Source of the DNA: Acidimicrobiales bacterium mtb01
GTDB lineage: Bacteria; Actinomycetota; Acidimicrobiia; Acidimicrobiales; Ilumatobacteraceae
Assembly: GCA_004379135.1 (NCBI GenBank)
Contig: NBNI01000007.1
Coordinates: 855,501 to 919,500, forward strand
DNA: 64,000 bases
Reading direction: 5' to 3'
Position 1 is the stretch's first letter; every line of letters starts with the position of its first letter. Under the pieces are notes generated by a model. That model searched no databases. It was given only the letters and a program-made list of their open reading frames with translations, and was not told the origin of the DNA. Below are positions 51,073 through 60,823 of this stretch, piece by piece. Made by a program: the position numbers and the translations under genes.

Positions 51073-52739
51073 TCGACGCCGAAGAGATACGGATACAGAG
51101 GCTGGCCGCCGCGATGGCATTCGACCTGAACGCCCGGTCGTTCGGATGCGACCCAGGTTCGCAACGCGTCGGTGACGGCAGCGACCGCCTCGGAGCCCTC
51201 GATGATCGTCACGATCTCGCGCTCTTCGGTGACGAGGTGTTCGAGCAGCGCGACCGCCGCACCGTCGAGCGAGCCGGCCACCGCGACGATGCCGTCGCCG
51301 CGCACGAGTCCGATCCAGTCGCCCGCGGTCACGGGCCCGCTGTCGCTGTGCGAGTCGCGCACGGCCTGAGTCACCTCGCCAGTCACCATCGCATCGATGG
51401 CCGAGGACATCGACGACGAGTTGTCGTCGACACCGGCTTCGGGGTCGTAGACCACGAGAGCGGCCAGTGCTTCGGGCATCGAGCGGGTCGGTACGACCCT
51501 GACCGACTTGGAGGTGAGCGCATCGAGCTGTTCGGCGACCGGGATGATGTTCTTGTTGTTCGGCAGCACGATCACCTCGCGCGCATTCACGTGCTCGACC
51601 GCCTCGAGGAGCTCGGCCGTGGACGGGTTGAGCGTCTGTCCGCCGGTGACGATTCCTTGCACGCCGAGTTGCGCGAACAACTCCTCGAGTCCGCTTCCGC
51701 TGCACACGGCCACCACCGCGGTCGTGACCGCGGGAAGTCCCGAGACGCCGAGGCGCCGTTCGTGCTCGGCGTGCCGCTCGGCGACTTCCTCGAACAAGTC
51801 GGTCACCCGGATCTGCTTGGGTCGACCACCCAGATCGATCGCCACTTCGATGGCGGCGCCGATGTCGTTGGTGTGCACATGGCAGTTCCAGAGGCCGTCG
51901 CCGCCCACCACCACGATCGAATCGCCGATCTCGGCCCAGTCGGACTTGAACGATTCGATCTTGTCGTCGTCGAGATGCAGGAAGTACATGACCTCGTAGC
52001 GCAGATCGGCCACCGTGAGGTCGCCGTGCTCGTCGGGGGCGGCCACGAGCGACGGAAGATCGTCGGCGTCACCGCCGATCGAGTCGGCCGGCGTCGGGAT
52101 CGGCTCACCGTCGACGACGTTCAAGGCCGCGTCGAGCAACAACAAGAACCCGGCACCGCCGGCGTCGACGACACCGGCGTCCTTCAGGACGGGCAGCATG
52201 TCGGGCGTGCGGTCGAGCGCCGAGCGACCGGCGTCGCGCGCGGCCCGCAGCACCACCGCGAGTCCGGCCCCGCTCGCCGCGGTCGACTTGGCCGCCTCGC
52301 TCGCTTCGCGAACGACCGTGAGGATGGTCCCCTCGATCGGCTTCACCACGGCCTTGTACGCGGCCGACGACGCCTCCGACAGGGCTTCGGCCAGACCCGA
52401 GGCGGTGTGCGACGCGGCCGACGACAATCGACCGGCCAACCCGCGCAGGATCTGCGACAGGATCACACCCGAATTGCCGCGCGCCCCCATGAGCGACCCG
52501 TGGGAAATGGCCTGGCAGGTGGTCTCGATGGCCGGGTCGGCCCGGTCGAGTTCGGCCACCACCGCGTCGAGAGTCCGGGCCATGTTGGTTCCGGTGTCGC
52601 CGTCGGGGACCGGATAGACGTTCAGCCGGTTGATGCGCGGAGCGTGCTCGCGCACCGCGTCGCGGAAGGTCACCACGGTGCGCCGCAGGCGCTCGGCGTC
52701 GAAACGCTCCCCCTCGGGCGACATCACGGGCGCAGCCAC
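51069..52739 (-). CDS. DAK2-domain protein, fatty acid kinase FakA-like
   Basis: 556 residues. The N-terminal DhaL/DAK2 domain has the ATP/Mg motif PVPDGDTGTNM (near residues 43-53) and SLMGARGNSGVILSQILRG. A DegV-like C-terminal fold follows (VIVLPNNKNIIPVAEQ, RSMPEALAALVVYDPEAG). FakA phosphorylates fatty acids bound by FakB; no FakB is nearby. GTG 52739 lies 6 bases after TACCAT (52746-52751), so it is probably leaderless. It diverges from rpmB. Confidence 0.88.
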   Translation of the reverse strand: MAAPVMSPEGERFDAERLRRTVVTFRDAVREHAPRINRLNVYPVPDGDTGTNMARTLDAVVAELDRADPAIETTCQAISHGSLMGARGNSGVILSQILRGLAGRLSSAASHTASGLAEALSEASSAAYKAVVKPIEGTILTVVREASEAAKSTAASGAGLAVVLRAARDAGRSALDRTPDMLPVLKDAGVVDAGGAGFLLLLDAALNVVDGEPIPTPADSIGGDADDLPSLVAAPDEHGDLTVADLRYEVMYFLHLDDDKIESFKSDWAEIGDSIVVVGGDGLWNCHVHTNDIGAAIEVAIDLGGRPKQIRVTDLFEEVAERHAEHERRLGVSGLPAVTTAVVAVCSGSGLEELFAQLGVQGIVTGGQTLNPSTAELLEAVEHVNAREVIVLPNNKNIIPVAEQLDALTSKSVRVVPTRSMPEALAALVVYDPEAGVDDNSSSMSSAIDAMVTGEVTQAVRDSHSDSGPVTAGDWIGLVRGDGIVAVAGSLDGAAVALLEHLVTEEREIVTIIEGSEAVAAVTDALRTWVASERPGVQVECHRGGQPLYPYLFGVE

Positions 52740-52745
52740 GGTGGA

Positions 52746-52751
52746 ATGGTA
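52746..52751 (-). promoter_or_regulatory. -10 hexamer TACCAT for the DAK-recG operon
   Basis: TACCAT on the minus strand ends 6 bases before GTG 52739, supporting that start over the ATG five codons in. Confidence 0.55.
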
Positions 52752-52928
52752 CCCCTGACCCCCTGACGGGTCGCTGACCCAGCCCGTCTCGGTCGACGTC
52801 GCCGACGACCGGGCTGGTGAAGCGTGTCTCAGCCGGGACGGCCCGGCCAGCCTTGGGGTCACCGGGGTCCGCTGGTAGCGTTTCGTCCGCTGATCCCCCG
52901 GAGGGGACGGTTCGAAGGAAGATCCATC

Positions 52929-53135
52929 ATGGCCTCAGTTTGCGAAGTTTGCGGGAAGCGCCCCTCGTGGGGAATGTCGGTCTCGCACTCCCATGTGCGC
53001 ACCAAGCGTCGCTGGAACCCGAACATTCAGCGCATCCGGGCCCTCGTGAACGGATCGCCGCGCCGCCTGAACGTGTGCACCGGATGCATCCGCGCCGGCA
53101 AGGTCACCAAGGCCGGCTCCTCGGCCACCCGCTGA
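52929..53135 (+). CDS. rpmB: 50S ribosomal protein L28 (zinc form)
   Basis: 68 residues from ATG 52929 with GAAGGA upstream. [21 protein letters not shown] and [12 protein letters not shown] provide a CxxC pair at each end for zinc. Like L32 in this window it is the Cys-containing form; no zinc-free copy is seen. The DAK-recG pair lies divergently, as in many Gram-positives. Confidence 0.96.
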   Translation: MASVCEVCGKRPSWGMSVSHSHVRTKRRWNPNIQRIRALVNGSPRRLNVCTGCIRAGKVTKAGSSATR

Positions 53136-53142
53136 ACCGACG

Positions 53143-53364
53143 ATGCAGGGAGTCATCAAGGCCTACGACCCGGGAACCGGGACCGGTCTCATCCTGCGCG
53201 ACACCGATCTGACCGAACACGAACTCGCTGCCGATGCCCTCGTGGGGAGCATCTTCCGGATGCTGAGGCCCGGCCAGCGCGTGGTGTTCGATCTGAATGA
53301 CGACGGACTCGCCACTCGCGTGCGCATGGGCTCCGAAGTCGACATGGGAACGCCCGGCTTCTGA
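53143..53364 (+). CDS. small OB-fold protein, divergent cold-shock-domain-like
   Basis: 73 residues starting 7 bases after rpmB. The opening MQGVIKAYDPGTGTGLILRDTD follows the cold-shock pattern MxGxVKxxxxxxGxGxI, and LRPGQRVVFDLNDDGLATRVRMG matches the closing strands. However, the RNA-binding aromatic motifs (KGFGFI and VFVH) are replaced, so normal nucleic-acid binding is unlikely. Likely co-transcribed with rpmB. Confidence 0.7.
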   Translation: MQGVIKAYDPGTGTGLILRDTDLTEHELAADALVGSIFRMLRPGQRVVFDLNDDGLATRVRMGSEVDMGTPGF

Positions 53365-53424
53365 CCGGACGGGCTCCATCTAGTACAACAACACAAGGTT
53401 CTTTCCGACCCCCAGGAGAACACC

Positions 53425-55212
53425 ATGAGCGGCACCACTGGCAACGAGCGTCTGAAGAAGTGGGTGGCCGACTGGGCCGCGATCATGCAGCCGTCCGACA
53501 TCTATTGGTGCGACGGTTCGGCCGACGAATACGACCGTCTCTGCAACGCTCTGGTCGACGCCGGAACCTTCACCAAACTCGACGAGGCCAAGCGTCCCAA
53601 CAGCTACTGGGCCCACTCCGATCCGGGTGACGTCGCCCGCGTCGAGGACCGCACCTTCATCTGCTCGGCCAAGGCCGACGATGCGGGTCCCAACAACAAC
53701 TGGCGCGACCCGGCCGAGATGCGCGCCGAATTGACCGCCCTCTACGCCGGCTCGATGAAGGGCCGCACCATGTACGTGGTGCCCTTCAGCATGGGACCGC
53801 TCGGCTCCCCCATCGCCCACATCGGCGTGCAGCTCACCGACTCGGCCTACGTGGCCGTGAGCATGCGCATCATGACCCGCATGGGCCAGGGTGCACTCGA
53901 CGTCCTCGGCAACGGCGAGTGGGTTCCGTGCCTCCATTCGGTCGGCGCTCCGCTCGCCCCCGGCCAATCCGATGTCGCCTGGCCGTGCAACCCCGACAAC
54001 AAGTACATCGTGCACTTCCCCGAGACCCGCGAGATCTGGTCGTACGGTTCGGGTTACGGCGGCAACGCGCTGCTCGGCAAGAAGTGCTTCGCCCTGCGCA
54101 TCGCTTCGGTGATGGCGCGAGACGACGGTTGGCTCGCCGAGCACATGCTCATCCTGAAGCTCACCAATCCCGCGGGGGAATCGAAGTACATCGCGGCCGC
54201 TTTCCCGTCGGCCTGCGGCAAGACCAATCTGGCGATGCTCGTGCCCACCATTCCGGGCTGGAAGGCCGAGACGATCGGCGACGACATCTGCTGGATGAAG
54301 TTCGGAGCCGACGGCCGCCTCTATGCGATCAACCCCGAAGCGGGCTTCTTCGGTGTCGCCCCCGGAACCGGCTACGACACCAACGCGAACGCGATGCACA
54401 CGTTGTGGGGCAACTGCATCTTCACCAACACCGCCCTGACATCCGACGGCGATGTGTGGTGGGAAGGCATGTCCGATGACGCGCCGGCGCGCGCCACCGA
54501 CTGGAAGGGCAACGCCTGGACGCCCGAGAGCGATTCCCCGGCCGCCCACCCCAACGCGCGCTTCACGGCTCCGGCCTCGCAGTGCCCGTCGGCCGCACCC
54601 GAGTGGCAGGACCCGGCCGGCGTGCCGATCTCGGCCATCTTGTTCGGCGGACGTCGACGCACCACGGTTCCGCTCGTGACACAGGCTTTCGACTGGGAGC
54701 ACGGTGTGTTCCTCGGATCGATCATGGCGTCGGAGACGACGGCCGCCCAGGCCGGCGCGGTCGGCAAGTTGCGCTTCGACCCCATGGCCATGCTCCCCTT
54801 CTGCGGCTACAACATGGCCGATTACTTCGCCCACTGGCTGCGCATCGGTTCGAAGACCGACGAGTCGAAGCTTCCGAAGATCTTCTTCGTGAACTGGTTC
54901 CGACGCGACGAGAACGGCCGCTTCCTGTGGCCCGGCTTCGGCGAGAACAGCCGTGTCCTGAAGTGGGTGTTCGATCGCGTGGAGGGCAAGGCCGACGCCG
55001 TGGAGACGCCCATCGGCTTGTTGCCCACTGCCGGCGCGCTCGACCTCGGCGGCCTCCAAATCGCCCACGACGATCTCCACGAGATCCTCTCGGTCGACAT
55101 CGACGGATGGAAGTCGGCGATTCCGCAGATCCAGGATCACTTCGCACAGTTCGGGCCGAAGTTGCCGGCTCAGCTGAGCTCGCAACTCGAGTCGCTGTCG
55201 GCCTCGCTCTGA
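53425..55212 (+). CDS. pckG: phosphoenolpyruvate carboxykinase (GTP)
   Basis: It interconverts oxaloacetate and phosphoenolpyruvate using GTP/GDP, key to gluconeogenesis. 595 residues, standard for the GTP type. The P-loop [13 protein letters not shown] is present, and [27 protein letters not shown] and [25 protein letters not shown] are signature stretches. CCAGGAG lies before the ATG. A 6-bp hairpin follows the stop. Confidence 0.97.
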   Translation: MSGTTGNERLKKWVADWAAIMQPSDIYWCDGSADEYDRLCNALVDAGTFTKLDEAKRPNSYWAHSDPGDVARVEDRTFICSAKADDAGPNNNWRDPAEMRAELTALYAGSMKGRTMYVVPFSMGPLGSPIAHIGVQLTDSAYVAVSMRIMTRMGQGALDVLGNGEWVPCLHSVGAPLAPGQSDVAWPCNPDNKYIVHFPETREIWSYGSGYGGNALLGKKCFALRIASVMARDDGWLAEHMLILKLTNPAGESKYIAAAFPSACGKTNLAMLVPTIPGWKAETIGDDICWMKFGADGRLYAINPEAGFFGVAPGTGYDTNANAMHTLWGNCIFTNTALTSDGDVWWEGMSDDAPARATDWKGNAWTPESDSPAAHPNARFTAPASQCPSAAPEWQDPAGVPISAILFGGRRRTTVPLVTQAFDWEHGVFLGSIMASETTAAQAGAVGKLRFDPMAMLPFCGYNMADYFAHWLRIGSKTDESKLPKIFFVNWFRRDENGRFLWPGFGENSRVLKWVFDRVEGKADAVETPIGLLPTAGALDLGGLQIAHDDLHEILSVDIDGWKSAIPQIQDHFAQFGPKLPAQLSSQLESLSASL

Positions 55213-55230
55213 CCTCTCGACATCGCACCA

Positions 55231-55247
55231 GGCCGGCTCATCCGGCC
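55231..55247. terminator. hairpin between pckG and a convergent gene
   Basis: GGCCGG (55231-55236) and CCGGCC (55242-55247) flank a 5-base loop, 18 bases after the pckG stop and 5 bases before the end of the opposing gene. No U tract. Confidence 0.35.
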
Positions 55248-55252
55248 CGGGA

Positions 55253-55627
55253 TCACGTCTGACCGACGAGAAGGGCTCGGATGCCGAGGCCCATCAGGAA
55301 CAACCCGCCCAGCCCGTAGAGCAGGTACAGCTTGTGCCGCATCTGGTTGCGGTAGCTGTAGATGATCGCGACGGCCATGATGCCCACGAAGCCGTAGAAC
55401 GCGTGGAACGCCGGAAACTCGAGTTTCTCGCGATTCACGAGAGCGACGCCCAGCACCACCTGCACGAAGACCGTCAGCTGCGCGAGTCCGGTGTACCACC
55501 ACAGAGCACGCGAACGCAGCCCGGGAAACCTGTGCGCCAGGAGTGCCCACGCACCGGCGAGCCCGTTGGCGAAGATCACGAACCACGAGAACGACTCGTG
55601 GAGGTCGAGCAGCATCAATGCGGTCAT
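55253..55627 (-). CDS. four-helix membrane protein of unknown function
   Basis: 124 residues with four hydrophobic helices (about 11-30, 42-63, 72-91 and 100-119). His residues occur at or near helix ends (DLHESFSW, FHAFYGFV, RHKLYLLYGLGG). The pattern LHESFSW...NGLAGAW...VQVVLGVALV...FHAFYGFV resembles small cytochrome-like or DoxX-like membrane proteins but does not match well. TAGCGT lies 9 bases before the ATG. Confidence 0.6.
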   Translation of the reverse strand: MTALMLLDLHESFSWFVIFANGLAGAWALLAHRFPGLRSRALWWYTGLAQLTVFVQVVLGVALVNREKLEFPAFHAFYGFVGIMAVAIIYSYRNQMRHKLYLLYGLGGLFLMGLGIRALLVGQT

Positions 55628-55648
55628 CGTCGGTCGACGCTATCCGGG

Positions 55649-56356
55649 CTATTCGCCGCAGGCGGTGCCGCCGTAGAGAGCCAGCACCAAACCGCTCGGG
55701 GCGTCGTCGCTGAGCGTCCCGGTGAGCGTGGCCTCGATCTCGAATCCGGGGCCGAACAACTCGTCGTTGTAGAGCTCGACATCGGGATACACCTTCACGA
55801 TGTCGCGAACAGTCGAACCCACGGTGATGCCGCCGTCGGTGGCCGGACCGAGCGGAGCGATCTCGGAGTCGATGGGTGGGCCGTATTGCCAACCGTAGAA
55901 GTGCCGGCGACCGCTGTTGAAGTTGCTCTCGTCCCCGAAGAGAAGACGGAGGTTGGCCCACTCGACGGCGCGGACCTCGGTTCCCGGACACGATCCGAAC
56001 TCGCTGAGCGAATCGATCCAACCGGTGTCGCGATCGGGGGCGCCGAGGATCGCCTTCACGTACTCGACGACACCGTTGGGTTCGACGCCGAACCGTGCGT
56101 CGCCGATTCCGTCGGAACGCAGGATCAGTTCGAGCCCGGGCACGACGGTGGTCGTGGTCGACGCGATCGAGGTTGTCGTGGTGGCCTCGGGGACGGTCGT
56201 GGTGGACACCAAGGGCGCGAGACTCGACGACGATCCGGGGGCGGTGGGCAACGGCGCGAGCGTGTCGTCGCCTCCCGCATTGCCGCCACAGGCGGCGCCG
56301 GCGAGAACGATGCCGAGAGCGGCGGCGATTCCGACGAGTCGGGTGGATCCACGCAT
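55649..56356 (-). CDS. lipoprotein of unknown function with Thr-rich linker
   Basis: 235 residues from ATG 56356 (6 bases after CAGACT). Signal peptide with lipobox (IVLAGAACGG), Ser/Thr/Pro linker (about 35-75, runs of TTTT), then a globular domain of about 150 residues (GDARFGVEPNGVVEYVKAILGAPDRDTGW, TVGSTVRDIVKVYPDVEL) with two Cys near its ends. The GxxfG...v...lG.P pattern resembles small secreted domains in other Actinobacteria. Unknown function. Confidence 0.7.
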   Translation of the reverse strand: MRGSTRLVGIAAALGIVLAGAACGGNAGGDDTLAPLPTAPGSSSSLAPLVSTTTVPEATTTTSIASTTTTVVPGLELILRSDGIGDARFGVEPNGVVEYVKAILGAPDRDTGWIDSLSEFGSCPGTEVRAVEWANLRLLFGDESNFNSGRRHFYGWQYGPPIDSEIAPLGPATDGGITVGSTVRDIVKVYPDVELYNDELFGPGFEIEATLTGTLSDDAPSGLVLALYGGTACGE

Positions 56357-56396
56357 GCGACCAGTCTGCCCGATCGGGCCTCGCCGCATCGGCGAA

Positions 56397-56954
56397 TCAG
56401 CGAATCAACGTGTCGGCTTGTCGTCCGCGTTCGACCAGGCGCAGTGAGGTCGGATCGGCGGTGTCGACGATGGTCACCGAGGCGTTGTCGAGACTGTCGA
56501 TCACGAGTCGATCGTCGTCCAGGCACGAGCCGACGACGGCGTTGATGGCGATGAAGTGGCTGAAGATGACGGTGTCGACCGGACGAGTGGCCACGAACGA
56601 GACGACCGAGTCGCGGAATTCGACGTACGGGGATCCGAGCTCGCGCCACGAACCCGCCATCGCACGCCGCAGCCATTCGACACGCTCGTTCATCGGAATG
56701 CCCGGCGGCGAGGGGATCTCGCGCACTTCATCGGCGATGGGGAGGTCGACGAGCCCCCAGTGCGTCATGAGGAACGACGCTGTTTCGCGACAACGGCGCA
56801 ATGGACTCGACACCACCGCCATCGGCGGCAGTTGCGAGAGTCGTCGCGCGGTGTCGGCGGCCTGACTGCGACCGAGCTCGTCGAGGCCCGGATCGGGATC
56901 GGTGTCCCAACCCGCGGCTGCTCGTCCATGGCGGACGAGATACACGCGGCTCAC
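56397..56954 (-). CDS. histidine phosphatase family protein
   Basis: 185 residues from GTG 56954. VYLVRHGRAAAGWD carries the catalytic RHG, SSPLRRCRETASFL the second Arg, ERVEWLRR...E and VIFSHFIAINAVVG the second His. A cytoplasmic phosphatase or phosphoglycerate-mutase type enzyme of unknown substrate. Coupled by GTGA to the PIG-L gene. Confidence 0.88.
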   Translation of the reverse strand: MSRVYLVRHGRAAAGWDTDPDPGLDELGRSQAADTARRLSQLPPMAVVSSPLRRCRETASFLMTHWGLVDLPIADEVREIPSPPGIPMNERVEWLRRAMAGSWRELGSPYVEFRDSVVSFVATRPVDTVIFSHFIAINAVVGSCLDDDRLVIDSLDNASVTIVDTADPTSLRLVERGRQADTLIR

Positions 56955-57751
56955 AGCAGCCAGCCCTCGCGCGCCCCACCGGGTTGGCCGGGTTCGATGA
57001 ACCATTCGGTTCCGAACGCCAGCGCGAAGATCTCGGGTGGCATCTGCAGGAAGAAGCTGCCGTCGGTGATCTGACTGGCGTGGCACGCCATCGACTCGCG
57101 CTTCTGAGCGACGTAACGAGTCACGTCGACGGCCATCGTGATCTCGTCCTCGGTCGATCCGAAAGGGTTGCCGTCGTCAGCGGGCGCCTCCGGGTCGAAA
57201 GCTTCGGCGTCGGGATTCGTCTCGGCGTTCATGGCCCGCAGACGCGCGATACGCGTGCGGTTCATGGTGGATTCGAGTAGTCGGATCGGCCGACCGCTGT
57301 CACGCAGGAGTTCGGCGGCACGATGGCCCACCCGATGCACCTGGATGTGATCGGGGTGCCCGTATCCGCCGTGCCAGTCGTAGCACGTGAGCACGTCGCC
57401 CTCGACACGCCGGACGATCGCGGCCAATCGCTCGCTCGCCTCGTCGAGATCGGCGCTCATGAACGCGCCCGGCTCGTGGTTCTGCGACCAGCCGTTCATG
57501 CCGCTGTCGGCGTACCCGAGCCACACCACCTCGCTCACACCGAGCACACTGGCCGACTTCTCCGTCTCGTGCCGGCGTCGATCGGCGAGCGTCTCGTCGG
57601 GTCGCAGATCGGCCGGTATCTCACCATGACGACCGTCGGTCGCCACGACGAGAACCACGCGATGACCCTCGGCGACCGCCCGAGCGATGGTTCCGCCCGT
57701 CGCGATCGACTCGTCGTCGGGATGGGCGTGGAGGCAGACGAGCGTGCTCAC
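56951..57751 (-). CDS. PIG-L (LmbE-like) N-acetylglucosaminyl deacetylase family protein
   Basis: 266 residues from GTG 57751. Zinc motif [13 protein letters not shown] and the later [11 protein letters not shown] are complete. Mycothiol biosynthetic MshB and conjugate amidase Mca belong here; length and family pattern fit either, and the neighbours do not decide. GTGA overlaps on both sides place it between a CoA-transferase and a phosphatase. Confidence 0.88.
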   Translation of the reverse strand: MSTLVCLHAHPDDESIATGGTIARAVAEGHRVVLVVATDGRHGEIPADLRPDETLADRRRHETEKSASVLGVSEVVWLGYADSGMNGWSQNHEPGAFMSADLDEASERLAAIVRRVEGDVLTCYDWHGGYGHPDHIQVHRVGHRAAELLRDSGRPIRLLESTMNRTRIARLRAMNAETNPDAEAFDPEAPADDGNPFGSTEDEITMAVDVTRYVAQKRESMACHASQITDGSFFLQMPPEIFALAFGTEWFIEPGQPGGAREGWLL

Positions 57752-58905
57752 GCGTCGACGACGGCGCCCGACGACACGAGACGATCGACGTCGGCGGACG
57801 AGAAGCCCCAGGATTCGAGGATCTCGCGAGAATGCTGGCCCGGATGGGCCGGCGGCGAGGTCACTTCGGCCACGGTGCGCGAGAAACGAGGGGCCGGTGC
57901 GGGCTGCTTCATTCCGGCGATCTCGATGATCATGTTGCGCTCGACGTTGTGACGATGCTTGGCCGCTTCGCTCATGGTGAGCACCGGCGCGAAGCACACG
58001 TCGGTGGCTTCCATGATCGAGCACCACTCGTCGCGCGTCTTCGTGCGGAACACCTCGGCCAAGCGCTCCTTGAGGTGCGGCCACATCGAGCGGTCCATCT
58101 GCTTGGCGAATTCGGCGTCGCCGTCGAGCCCGGTGAGGCGCATCAGTTCGGCGTAGAACTGCGGCTCGATCGAACCGAGCGACACGTACTTGCCGTCCTT
58201 GCACTCGTACACGTCGTAGAAGTGGGCTCCGGTGTCGAGCAGGTTGGTTCCGCGGTTGTTCTCGTCGTGGGCGCCCATCTGCGAGAAGGCCCAGAACATC
58301 GTCATGAGAATCGCGGTGCCGTCGACCATCGCGGCATCGACCACTTGACCGCGTCCGCTCTTGGAGGCTTCGAGGAGTGCGCACACCACACCGAACGCGA
58401 GGAACATGCCGCCGCCTCCGAAGTCGCCCACCATGTTCATGGGCGGCACCGGCGCCTCACCGGCGCGACCGAAGTGGGCCAGGGCGCCCGCCAGAGCGAT
58501 GTAGTTGATGTCGTGCCCGGCCGCCTGCGCGTACATGCCCGTCTGACCCCACCCGGTCATGCGACCGAAGACCAGTTTCGGATTGCGCGCGTGGCACACC
58601 TCGGGACCGACGCCGAGACGCTCCATGACGCCGGGGCGGAAGCCTTCGATCAGAGCATCGGCCGATTCGACGAGGCGCAACAACGTCTCGACACCCTCCG
58701 GATTCTTGAGATCGATCGCGATGTTGCGGCGTCCGCGCTGGAGGATGTCGGCACCGGGCTTGTCGGGTGCCGGGCCGCGCACCGCCTGGCTCCGTTCGAC
58801 GCGGATGACCTCGGCACCCATGTCGGAGAGCAGCATGGCCGCGAAAGGTCCGGGGCCGATGCCGGCGATTTCGATGATGCGGAAACCAGAAAGTGGGCCG
58901 GGCAT
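57748..58905 (-). CDS. CaiB/BaiF family CoA-transferase, alpha-methylacyl-CoA racemase-like
   Basis: 385 residues from ATG 58905, 6 bases after [42 protein letters not shown] and [16 protein letters not shown] match the racemase branch. [12 protein letters not shown] and [10 protein letters not shown] supply the His/Asp positions of the racemase active site. It may epimerise 2-methylacyl-CoA in lipid or sterol breakdown. It is the first gene of a coupled three-gene set. Confidence 0.86.
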   Translation of the reverse strand: MPGPLSGFRIIEIAGIGPGPFAAMLLSDMGAEVIRVERSQAVRGPAPDKPGADILQRGRRNIAIDLKNPEGVETLLRLVESADALIEGFRPGVMERLGVGPEVCHARNPKLVFGRMTGWGQTGMYAQAAGHDINYIALAGALAHFGRAGEAPVPPMNMVGDFGGGGMFLAFGVVCALLEASKSGRGQVVDAAMVDGTAILMTMFWAFSQMGAHDENNRGTNLLDTGAHFYDVYECKDGKYVSLGSIEPQFYAELMRLTGLDGDAEFAKQMDRSMWPHLKERLAEVFRTKTRDEWCSIMEATDVCFAPVLTMSEAAKHRHNVERNMIIEIAGMKQPAPAPRFSRTVAEVTSPPAHPGQHSREILESWGFSSADVDRLVSSGAVVDA

Positions 58906-58911
58906 ACCCGC

Positions 58912-58917
58912 ATCGTA
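58912..58917 (-). promoter_or_regulatory. -10 hexamer TACGAT before the racemase-like gene
   Basis: TACGAT on the minus strand sits between the stop of the alpha/beta hydrolase (58919) and the ATG at 58905, ending 6 bases before it. It may be an internal promoter and supports this ATG over the upstream one at 58935. Confidence 0.5.
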
Positions 58918-58918
58918 T

Positions 58919-59830
58919 TCAGCGCGACGGAGCAACCAACCAGTCGGAGTGGCGAGCGTGGGCGGCGATGGCGCCCGTGATCAACGGCTGCAGAGGTGCC
59001 GGAAGATCGTGCCCCATGTCGGCGACCATCAGAAGAGTGGAGTTGGGAACCAGTTGGGCGGTTCGCTCTCCTCCGGAGGGAGGAAGCAAGGTGTCGTCGC
59101 GACCGTGGATCACGAGAGTCGGGACTCGCAGATTCGACAGACCGTCGTTGCGACGACCGCTCGCGTAGATGGCGGCCAGCTGCCGATCGGAACCCTCCGG
59201 ATAGAACGCGCGGTCGTACGCGCGGGCGGCGTCGATCTTCACCTGATCGGCGTCGAAGAAGCGCTTCGACTGCCAGACCGCGTAGTTGGCGGAGTGCTCG
59301 ATGTACGCGGCGCGTTCGGCGGGAGGAGGAGCGAGCAGAACCGCCGCCGCTTCGGGCAACGGCGAGCCGTACTCGGGTTCGCCCGTCATCGACATGACCG
59401 ACGTGAGCGAACGTACCCGACTGGGGTGCTCGATCGCGACGTGTTGCGCGATCATTCCGCCCATCGACGCTCCGACCACATGGGCGCGATCGATGCCGAG
59501 GTGATCGAGCAGGCCGACGGCGTCGAGGGCCATGTCGGACAACGTGTACGGGACGGGCGGCGGCGGCTGATCGGCGAAGGCGGCCGCCATCACCGCACCC
59601 ACGTCCACCGCGACCCCGTCGAACTTGGTGGAGAGTCCGCAGTCGCGATTGTCGAAGCGCACGACGTGGAATCCGTGCTCGACGAGGGCGTGGCAGAACG
59701 ATTCGGGCCAGGCGATCATCTGCGCCGTGAACCCCATGATGAGAAGAATCGCGGGGTCGTCGGGCGAACCGAAGGTCTCGTACTCGAGTTCGACGGTTCC
59801 GGAGGCGGCGGGGACGATGGCGCGCGGCAT
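58919..59830 (-). CDS. alpha/beta hydrolase
   Basis: 303 residues. Oxyanion segment [11 protein letters not shown], nucleophile Ser in GASMGG, acid Asp in HGRDDTLLP and His in ADMGHDLP: a full triad. The [13 protein letters not shown] segment is typical of the aclacinomycin-methylesterase-like branch. TAGTCT (59837-59842) ends 6 bases before the ATG. Substrate unknown. Confidence 0.86.
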   Translation of the reverse strand: MPRAIVPAASGTVELEYETFGSPDDPAILLIMGFTAQMIAWPESFCHALVEHGFHVVRFDNRDCGLSTKFDGVAVDVGAVMAAAFADQPPPPVPYTLSDMALDAVGLLDHLGIDRAHVVGASMGGMIAQHVAIEHPSRVRSLTSVMSMTGEPEYGSPLPEAAAVLLAPPPAERAAYIEHSANYAVWQSKRFFDADQVKIDAARAYDRAFYPEGSDRQLAAIYASGRRNDGLSNLRVPTLVIHGRDDTLLPPSGGERTAQLVPNSTLLMVADMGHDLPAPLQPLITGAIAAHARHSDWLVAPSR

Positions 59831-59836
59831 GGTCGG

Positions 59837-59842
59837 AGACTA
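59837..59842 (-). promoter_or_regulatory. -10 hexamer TAGTCT for the alpha/beta hydrolase
   Basis: TAGTCT on the minus strand ends 6 bases before ATG 59830. The divergent gene has TACCGT at 59895-59900. Confidence 0.5.
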
Positions 59843-59894
59843 GACCGGCTCGCCGGAGCGACTCCGTTACGGGTCGCCGCGTTCCAGGGTGCTG

Positions 59895-59900
59895 TACCGT
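59895..59900 (+). promoter_or_regulatory. -10 hexamer TACCGT for the oxidoreductase at 59907
   Basis: TACCGT ends 6 bases before ATG 59907; no ribosome site is present. An earlier in-frame start at 59889 would place the hexamer inside the gene. Confidence 0.55.
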
Positions 59901-59906
59901 GACCGC

Positions 59907-60818
59907 ATGTTCCCGAGGACCAAGTTCGGAGTCCACACCGGCCTCCAGCACACCACGTATGAATCGCTGAAACCGCTCTGGATCCTCATCGAGCGTCTCG
60001 GTTTCCACTGGATCTCGATCTGGGACCACTTCTACGGCGCCACCGGGCAACCCGACGACGCGGCCTGCTACGAGGCGGTGGCCATGCATTCGGCTCTGGC
60101 GGCCACGACGTCGCGCGTTCGCGTGGGTTCGCTCGTGTACTCCATCGGCTATCGCCATCCGGCCGTGCTGGCCAAGATGATCACCGCGATCGACCATGTG
60201 TCGGGCGGTCGCGCCGACCTCGGTCTCGGGGCCGGCTGGGCGCAAGTCGAATACGACGCCTACGGGATCCCCTTTCCTCCGATCAAGACCCGCATGGATC
60301 AACTCGAAGAGGCGGTGCAGTGCGTGCGCGGCCTGCTGCACGACGACATCACCAGTTTCACCGGCCAGTGGTTCTCACTGGTCGATGCGCGTAACGAACC
60401 GCGTCCCGTGCAGAAGAAGATCCCCATCTGGATCGGTGGCGGCGGCGAGAAGCGCACCTTGTCGATCACGGCCCGCTACGCCGACGGATGGAACGTCCCG
60501 TTCGTCGCACCCGAAGCGTTCCGACACAAGAGCAACGTCTTGACCGAGCACTGCGAGAAGGCCGGTCGCGATCCGGGAGCGATCAGTCGCACCGTGAATC
60601 TCGGCATCGCCTGGACCGACGAGAGCCTCCGTGCGCAATTCGGCCATCTCGCCGACTATGTGCGGCCCGGAGTCCTCACCGGAAGCGAGCAACAGGTCAT
60701 CGACCGCATCGGCGAATACGTCGAGGCCGGCGCCGATCAGATCAACCTGGCTCTGCGCGCCCCGTTCGACACCGACGCTCTCGAGAGATTCGCGCACGTA
60801 CTCGGCCTCTCGGCCTGA
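59907..60818 (+). CDS. luciferase-like monooxygenase family, probable F420-dependent oxidoreductase
   Basis: 303 residues: TKFGVHTGLQHTTYESLKPL, ISIWDHFYGATG, GGRADLGLGAGWAQVEYDAYG and IPIWIGGGGEKRTLSITARYADGWN give the F420-type TIM-barrel pattern. Related in family but not close to the gene at 10402. The sugar kinase starts 5 bases after its stop, so the two form an operon. Confidence 0.82.
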   Translation: MFPRTKFGVHTGLQHTTYESLKPLWILIERLGFHWISIWDHFYGATGQPDDAACYEAVAMHSALAATTSRVRVGSLVYSIGYRHPAVLAKMITAIDHVSGGRADLGLGAGWAQVEYDAYGIPFPPIKTRMDQLEEAVQCVRGLLHDDITSFTGQWFSLVDARNEPRPVQKKIPIWIGGGGEKRTLSITARYADGWNVPFVAPEAFRHKSNVLTEHCEKAGRDPGAISRTVNLGIAWTDESLRAQFGHLADYVRPGVLTGSEQQVIDRIGEYVEAGADQINLALRAPFDTDALERFAHVLGLSA

Positions 60819-60823
60819 CGTCG

